Assembly (NCBI GenBank): GCA_024305745.1
Contig: JAHRBS010000005.1
Span: forward strand, 310,001 to 374,000
From: Polyporus tsugae
Lineage: Eukaryota; Basidiomycota; Agaricomycetes; Polyporales; Polyporaceae
Direction of reading: 5' to 3'
DNA length: 64,000 bases
The translations under genes were made by a program, and so were the position numbers. The notes under the pieces were generated by a model. The model ran no database searches and was not told where the DNA came from. It worked only from the letters and a program-made list of their open reading frames with translations. Shown here one piece after another: positions 57,498 to 64,000 of the stretch (within the stretch, counting starts at the first letter, position 1; each line of letters opens with the position of its first letter).

Positions 57498-60096
57498 CTA
57501 CCGACGTCGTTTGCCACTCGTATCCGACGATTCGTCATCCACGCGAACGCGCTTCGCTCCGACGCGACTGGAAGAGGGGCCGAATGCAGATGCCTCCAAC
57601 GAATCGACATCGGATGCAACGCATGGTACCTTGTCCGCCGCAACCGCGACGGCGACCTGTGGCCCATGGTTACTCTCCAACGCATCGTTCCGAGCCGGTC
57701 GCACCCCTCGCCGTGGGCTCTCCGCGACGAGAGGAAGAGAGACACCCTTGTCTTCGCCCGCGCCCGCGTTCTGGACCGCATCCCCGGTCGAAGTGAGCGC
57801 GGCGGATGTGTCCTTGTCGATGTCTTGAGCGTCCCTCTTGAAGTCTGAGTGTCCAGGCACAAGCCAGGAGGACTGCAAGGTCCGGAAGTCCTGAACACAG
57901 TATCCGCACTCCGGCTGCTTGTCGTTCCCCTTGTCGTAAAAAGGGAATGACTGGCTACGCACCCATTTCATGAGCTGCAGCACATGCGAGTGGTCGTCCA
58001 GCTTCGCCGCCAGATGTCGCACCCTGTCCAGATATTCAGGAGGTGGTCGTTGGGGAGAAGTAACGATTTGGAGCACAGAAAGATCATGACGGGGTGGTCG
58101 TCCATCGCCAAGATGAACCTTTATGCCCCCCCGACGTGCTGGGCGAATAGAGGATGGATCATAGGCAGAAATGGCGGCGTTTATGTGGTAAAGAGTATAG
58201 CGCGCGCTAAACCAGGAGAGCAGTGTGTCAATCAGTTCGTTTAGGGGGTGGTCGTAGTCCGGTGGCGGAGGGGTCGCCGTACTACGGTCCTGGGACTCGT
58301 CGTCTACCCACATGAACCGCAGATAGCCTGTGCCGCCAAAGCCTAGTAAAGAAATATTTCCGGACATCATGGAACTGCGTTTCAGTGCTGGGGCCGTGAG
58401 CTCTCATGCCTGGGTGTAGCCGGCGGACAGATCGAAGTAACTGTGCAGGAAGAACTCGACGAAACGGTCCGGTATGTTGTGCTTGAGGAAACGGACGGCG
58501 TAGTGGATGAGCACATGGAAGAAGGACTCGAGTTCATCTGCAACGCTAACCGTCGCCAGACCGTCGAGGATCCATGCCGAAGAGAACCGCTGTGTTCCCT
58601 TGAGGAGCTGTATCAGTACGTGACAGTAACAAAGTCTACAGGAGACATCCTCACGATTCTACTAGAGGTCATTTGCGAGTTTGCGGTGACTGTGCAGTCT
58701 TTTGACAGCTCCCAGTCGTTGAGGAGACCGCGCCACCTGCCATCCTTGTTGTACAGCAGGATGTTTCCCGAACTGATGTCCCGGTGAATGATGCCAACCT
58801 TCACGGCGTCGCGGTGGGCTGCCACAGTACACAGGGATAATAAGATATAGAGACGGTAGAGTGAAGGACAGTGCTTCACACCTTTCAAACAGTCATATAA
58901 CGCCACGACTAGTTCACCGCTAATCATGAACTCAGACAACGGCTTTCCGATTTCTTGCACGACGAGGCGATAGTGTTGATAGATCTTCGATGGGGGCTTG
59001 AACCCAGGGAGTCCTTCCGCCCAGGCCGTGGGGGCTCGCGTATGCTGACCCAGTAGATCGCCATGGCACACCAGGGTTGGAACGTTCTTGGCCTTGGCGA
59101 CATTCAGCTTTTGTAACGTCGCGCCCTCCTTCTGGATGTACGCGGCCTCGTCAAGCGCGTCAGTCACGACCACGCGCCAGGTGTCCTTGAGATACACGAA
59201 CTTCCCATCTAACTCGCCGTCGACGAGCTCGACCGCGACGTAGCCACGAGTACCTCGGCCACGCACCCCGGGTGCCTGGAACGATGGTTTCCCGACGACG
59301 AACCAACGGTACTTATCGGTCAACTCGTCCGGGACGCGAAGCTTCCACCACGGCCACAACTCGATGACGTGGTCTTCCTCTTTGCTCGCCTTCGCGTCTT
59401 GTAAGCATTTCCTCATCATCTCTGCGAGAGATACATGGTCCCGCGGGAGGGGGTCGATGTACTGGGCACTAGTGTCGTAACCACAGTCTGCGTGAGAGAG
59501 CTGAGTGTAGCGCGTGAGGAAGTGGATGAGAATGTCGCCGTCGGCGATCTCAAACCGTCTCGTCACAAAGAGAGATGAACGGTCGAGACGGACAAGCCGA
59601 GCGCCGAGGCCAACGAAGATGAGCATGAAGAGGAAGGTCCGATGCTGATGGTGGAAAATGGACTCAGCCTGGGCGAGAACCTGATCAAACGCCTCTCTGC
59701 GTCTGCGCTCGCGAGGCGCTCCAGTCGGGGCGCTATCGTCGAACGGATCATTTTTGGCGGACTCGCACTTGAGAGGCAGATCCACTCGAAACCAGGGCGG
59801 GGTGGAGGTGTCTTCAGCATTGTCCGGTGTAGGCAGAAACGTGAACTCCATGTCTGGGAATGCCATTTTCAGACGTTTGGCCTAGGTGTGGTTACGAGTG
59901 GGTACAAATGAACGATTTCAAGTATCATATAACTCACGTATTCCCTACTCATGTCGGCTTCCGTCGTCGGTAGCTTCGGCATGTCTTGGAATGGATTGGT
60001 GCCAGGTTTTAGGCGTACACCACTCCCCCGATGATCATGAGTTAGTCCAGGGACAAACATATCCAGGAATCGCATAGGATCAACAACAGAGAACAT
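57498..60096 (-). pseudogene. FunK1 fungal-type kinase with an in-frame stop (fifth copy)
   Basis: Minus-strand exons 60096-59938, 59881-58882, 58818-58655 and 58598-57498 join in one frame of 808 codons, except for a TGA at 58406-58404. The third exon is 164 bases, as in the arm copies. Kinase landmarks are intact up to that point: FMLIFVGLGARLVRLDRSS, WPWWKLRV, GKPSFQAPGVRGRGTRGY, HYRLVVQEIGKPLS, IHRDISSGN and LNDWELS. The stop lies after the SFFHVLIHYAVRFLKHN helix, where the arm copies read QADELTAP; here the aspartate-glutamate part is altered to a TGA. Homology continues in frame to the basic SGKRRR tail. The truncated protein would keep the whole catalytic core but lose the C-terminal third and the nuclear-type tail, so it may still be an active kinase. 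Confidence 0.8.
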
Positions 60097-60308
60097 TTTC
60101 CACTAGTAGATTGCAACCAACGAGAAAGGCGAGGAATGATCGTGTCAGTGAAGTGAAGACGGTGGTTGGGCGCTTTAGCGCTAGCGTTCAAGCTCAAGTT
60201 TAGTAGTCGCGTACGTTCCCACGCCATCGAGGACATTCCAACTCAAAGAAACATACTTATAAGATCCTTGCCTCCTACACTGTCACGACTCACAGACTGC
60301 GCTCTCCA

Positions 60309-62453
60309 TCACACCCCCGCCCGCTCCGTCACCCTCACCATCAGCGGGCCCCTGCTCGACACCAAATGGTCGTGAATCGTCCCCAGCCACCCGTCCCGAT
60401 CGAAATCCTCCGCGAACGCAAAGTCGAACCTCTGCACGAGCAAGCTCACGACCATCCGCATCTCCATGCGCGCAAGCTCCCGTCCGACGCAGTTCGCGGG
60501 CCCGTACGAGAACGGGATGAACGCGGTCCGGTTCAGGACGTTCCCCGCCGGCGCGCCGTCCTCAGCGGAGAGCCAGCGCGAGGGGAGGAACGTGTCGGGC
60601 GCAGGGGAGAAGAAGCGTTGGTCGCGGTGGAGGATGTAGGGCGGCACGTAGACTTGTGTCCCGGGTGGCACGTATCTGCGAACGACCATGACGGCCAGTT
60701 GTCAAGCTTCGAAGATCGAGAGCACGCCGGCAAACACGCACCGGTCTGCGATAGTTGCACCCTGTGAATCGTAGGGAACCTGTCGCGGTCCATTAGTAGG
60801 AACCGGCGGCGCGAGCCTGAGGGTCTCATTCCTACGTGTATCTCGTCAACAGCGCACACAGATATTTAACCAGGCGCGTACTCACAAGCACGCATTCGTC
60901 CAAACTAACTGGTCGTGTTTGCTGGTATCCGTCGTGTCTTCGCCCCGAGGGTAGACCCTATCGATCTCTTCCCTCAACCGCTGGTAACACTGTGGGTTGC
61001 ATAGCATGTAGTACAAGAACGACGCGAGCGCAGACGAGGTCGTGTCCGCACCCGCAACCATCGCGAGCGTGCCGTCGGCGACGACATCGCGCACGGACGG
61101 GCGCGTCTTCTCAAGCTCCGCTTCGTCAGACTGTAGAGGCATAATGCGAAAGGCAATAAGTAACGTGAGGCCAGGGGGGCGAAGACGTCGAGAACGTACG
61201 AGATGGTACCACAGATCCTTGACCTTCGCGCCGGCCTGGAGACGCGCAGCGGCGTTAGCCTGGCCGATCTTCCTGAACGCCATAAGGTCGTGCGAGATGA
61301 ATGGGAGTTTCGTCATTACGTCGTGGGCCCACGGAATATGCCCAACAATCGCCGTTGCGCTGTGGGACAAAAAACGATTATTCCGCCGCACCGCGGGTGA
61401 GGATGCCACAGAGCGTACTAGGCGAAGCGGTTGAGGGTATTCCATAGCCCTTGCCCGTCTCTGCCTTCTTCCAGCATGTGGTAGACGCCTCCAAACCTAT
61501 CGGTACGAGACACGGAAAGATAAGGTACATTTCTTGGAACGAATACTTGGAGGTCGAACACGCACGCCATGTCACCCATGAAGTCGAAAGTGAAGAAGTC
61601 AATCCACTTCACGATATCCACCGCGTTCTGTCCTCTGCGGAGTTCTTCCTTCAGCCTGTTGACGAGCTGTCCCGCTCGCTTCACGACCACGCTTTCGTAC
61701 TCCACCAAGCTCTCGCGACTCATGCCGCGGTTCCAGAGCCGGCGCCGGTTGTCGTGCTCTTCACCTGTCATAGCAAGGAGAGTCTGTGGTATGGATGGGT
61801 CGCGCCGACTGCTATAGTCTACATTGAACGTGCACAGACGATGATCAGCATAATTCACGGACACCGTGGCCCATGAAGATGATAATTCGAACACTCACAC
61901 TCGCCCTTCGGGATGCCTCCGGCACCGAGCACGTCCACCACGGCTTTGACATCCACAACAGACAGCTCATTCGGACCTGCGCCGTGTAATGTTAAAACCG
62001 ATACACGATGACGGACATGGTACTCCACCTGTACGGACGAACGGCCCATATTTGCGATGCAGGCTCAACCAAACACGATGTTGATCTCCTTTCCGCGCGT
62101 TCCACACTCCCCACCACTTTGTGACCCTCGCGATCGCTGGTCCCGGGTATCCAGCTAAAGGATGGAAGGGCGATAGTCGATAGATGACGATGGACGCAAA
62201 GAGTGTGGTGACGTAGGTGCTGACCGCCCGAGCGACATCGGTTACGGGCCAAGGCGCCGACAGCGAGAGGTATGTCAATAAGGCGCATCCCAAGGCACCG
62301 CCGGCAAGGAGGAGCGGTGGCAGCGATGCGGTAGGATGAGCGTAGTGGAATATGGCATGCGTCAGCTGGGACCGTGAAGTCAGCCGAGGAATAAACTGCA
62401 CTTCGACGCGGAAGCAGGCTCACCACACCAAGGGCAGCAGCCTTGATAGTCAT
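60309..62453 (-). CDS. cytochrome P450 monooxygenase
   Basis: A multi-exon minus-strand gene. The start at 62453 (MTIKAAALG) leads into hydrophobic N-terminal helices, a microsomal anchor, followed by a proline hinge (PFHPLAGYPGP). Conserved blocks follow: GPFVRTGPNELS, the C-helix region WNRGMSRESLVEYE, the I-helix AGADTTSS (oxygen activation), the K-helix ETLRL (ExxR), FLPSRWL, and the heme loop FSYGPANCVG with its cysteine ligand (about 60480-60510). All hallmarks are intact. Class II, ER-bound, needs P450 reductase; such enzymes in wood-decay fungi oxidise lipids, terpenoids or xenobiotics, but the substrate is unknown. A relic of the last two exons lies at 38908-39365. A TATAAAT box is at about 62553-62560. 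Exon boundaries were checked at the 3' half only. Confidence 0.88.
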
Positions 62454-63372
62454 GCAGGACAACTTGGCGGTGCAAGCAGAGCAATTTCTGCGGGGGGGGG
62501 GTGCAAGGTTCGACGAAGTTCAAAGCTCACTGTTGGATGTTCGACGGCCGGCCACATTTATACTCACCGAAACTGAGAAGCGTCAGCTATTCTTGAACCC
62601 TGCCATTCTGGGCTGCCCCATGACTGTGCCCGATCCTTCCGCCGACCACCTGTCGTCAGCACTTCAGGTATGCGGCGAACATCTCATTTAAGCTTCCGAG
62701 AAGGTCAGGGGGCTGCGCCCGCATTGTTGCCAGCGCGCTGGCGCCATGACCATGGTTATGCCGTTGCGGGCGCGGCTGGTGCGAGCAATTTGAGTTGATA
62801 CGGGACGCTTAGCATGGGGTTAAACAGAGAAGGAAAGGGGCGACTTACCTTTGACTTGCCTGCCAGTGTAACGCGGCCAAGACGATGCAAATACAAGGCG
62901 CCGGGCGGTTCCGCACCCCCCATATATAAGCCGCCGATCCGTTCTCGTACATCTTCGTCCTCGTACATCTTTCTGCAGGAATAGTGTCTTGCACTTTGTC
63001 GGATCGCCTTTAGATCGTGGTCATGACCAGCAGTAGGAGCAGGCCAAGAGTGTATGATGGTAATGCTGAGAGTCTGCATAATGATGGCAAGCGCCAAGTG
63101 TTAAACGTTAAACACTTAACGCCCAAAGTCTGTTACGGTATCCCGCGAAGTCACTTTTCTTCCCATGCACCATGATCATGCCTGAGCTCATTCAACCTCC
63201 GGCATCCACTAATTAGCCATCGTGCATCATCGCTATCGTACACATTATGTAGTACATACAAACCGTCCGTGGTACTATACGTGCGCACAAACCAATCAAC
63301 CGCTCTGGATCCACTGCTCGTACTTCAGGCCTTTCAGGCCTCAGGCTCGGCCTCATCTCAAGCACCATACGG
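62454..63372. other. P450 promoter and intergenic sequence
   Basis: Holds the P450 TATA box and a run of ten G at 62492-62501. No gene was recognised to about 63372. Confidence 0.45.
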
Positions 63373-64000
63373 CTACACGCTCAACCCACCCTCCACGTCG
63401 CCCTTCAAATTCAAAGCCGAGTCGGACTGGCCCGAGTCGCAAATGACCTCCTGCGTAATCTTCACCTCCAAGACCATGCCCTCCGTCGATCTAGGTCCTT
63501 CCAACTCCTCCGCATCGTCGACATCGTCTCGATACACGTCGGACACAGAGTCCCGACGGTGTCGCGCCTGCATCCAGCAAACGCTCAGTCTCACACGCAT
63601 AAATGACGAGCTGGCCGACGGCAAAAAAAGCGACGTGCCTGGAAGGTATGCCGCGTAGACTTCGAGAACTCGATAGAGTCCAGCGGCTGGACGCTGACGC
63701 CGAATGGCGACGTGTCCGTCACGCCCACGGGATGGCGCGCGGAGATAGATCGGCGCGAGTTGAGTCTGTGCACATCGAACCATCGCGCGCGTCAGGTCGA
63801 CGCATGACGACAGAGGTTGGAGGGAAGGTACGTACGCTGCAAGGAGGGAGTTGGAGTACACTGTGACCATCGCGTAACCCTTTAGGACTCGGGTGGAAAG
63901 TGGTACGAGTTGCAATAAGACACGCACGTTTCAGACCGACCAAGACAGTCGCCCAATATAGGAGCGTTTGCGGGAGGGCGATAGACTGCGGCGAGCAGGC
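63373..64000 (-). CDS. DUF6534-family membrane protein, 3' part (runs off the window)
   Basis: DUF6534 proteins are seven-helix membrane proteins found in mushroom-forming fungi; their role is unknown. The end of the last helix (WATVLVGLK, exon from beyond 64000 to 63928) splices to a 25-base exon, 63860-63836. That gives KLYSNSLLA, then continues from 63765 as ALNSRRSISAR, together the characteristic KLYxNSLLAxLNxRR signature after helix 7. The cytosolic tail follows. It either stops at 63591 or splices again (perhaps by a GC donor at a CAG/GCACGT site) to a last exon ending at 63373 with VLEVKITQEV, which resembles the usual tail strand of this family. The 5' end lies outside the window. 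Confidence 0.68.

Noticed and set aside
20479..58406. Three in-frame TGA codons (FunK1 copies 2 and 5, lectin 2) as possible selenocysteine or programmed readthrough
   Set aside because: Only one replaces a cysteine codon, no SECIS-like structure was apparent, and basidiomycetes are not known to use selenocysteine. The lectin also has a frameshift. Decay is the simpler reading.
63269..63658. + strand frame at the right edge as a gene
   Set aside because: The minus strand gives a spliced DUF6534 signature here, which is more specific.
1..64000. CRISPR arrays, bacterial operons, autonomous transposons
   Set aside because: No regularly spaced direct repeats, no ribosome-binding-site-led operons and no transposase, integrase or reverse-transcriptase motifs were seen; the DNA is clearly intron-rich eukaryotic.

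Overview
This is nuclear DNA of a filamentous basidiomycete, most likely an agaricomycete of polypore type. Genes are split by many 50-65 bp GT-AG introns, and the families are typical of that group: FunK1 fungal-type kinases, DUF6534 membrane proteins, a microsomal P450, metallothionein. The lineage is inferred from gene families and gene structure; no rRNA or barcode is present. No transposase or reverse transcriptase was recognised.

Left part (1-15 kb): a poorly coding edge; FCF1/UTP24 (2550-3443, +); a DUF1917/UPF0696 gene (4628-6737, +); a MIF4G-domain gene (7350-8828, +); a large disordered protein with a SAP-like N terminus (11767-9130, -); an intron-containing tRNA-Leu(CAA); and a coiled-coil hypothetical (13146-14235, +). 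Next come two FunK1 genes: one reads through but has lost its catalytic motifs (15202-17268), the other has an in-frame stop (19313-21691). A small secreted ricin-B-like lectin sits tail-to-tail with the second. tRNA-Thr(AGT) and a 14-exon TRAPPC11 gene (23767-28648) follow.

Middle (28-39 kb): a 61-residue three-exon metallothionein (29162-28831, -), an HSL-type lipase/esterase (34373-29846, -) with a 912-bp intron, a Sur7/PalI-type membrane protein (35118-35897, +), a second SAP-like nuclear-looking protein (38084-36686, -) and a P450 fragment (38908-39365).

Right part (40-63 kb): a large inverted duplication. Arms of about 6.5 kb (roughly 40630-47170 and 50405-56965) surround a 3.2-kb centre carrying the exosome gene RRP46 and a one-helix membrane protein. 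Each arm carries the same triplet: a FunK1 kinase, a short SAP-like protein, and a secreted lectin. One lectin copy is broken by a stop and a 7-base deletion; the other is intact. The two SAP-like copies agree almost perfectly over their first two exons and then differ strongly. Outside the right arm lie a fifth FunK1 (with a stop) and a full-length P450; the P450 fragment lies outside the left arm in mirror orientation. The window ends inside a DUF6534 gene.

The housekeeping genes (FCF1, RRP46, TRAPPC11, tRNAs) are single and look intact. The FunK1, SAP-like, lectin and P450 genes are duplicating and decaying. The repeated FunK1 / SAP-like / lectin association is the most unusual feature here.
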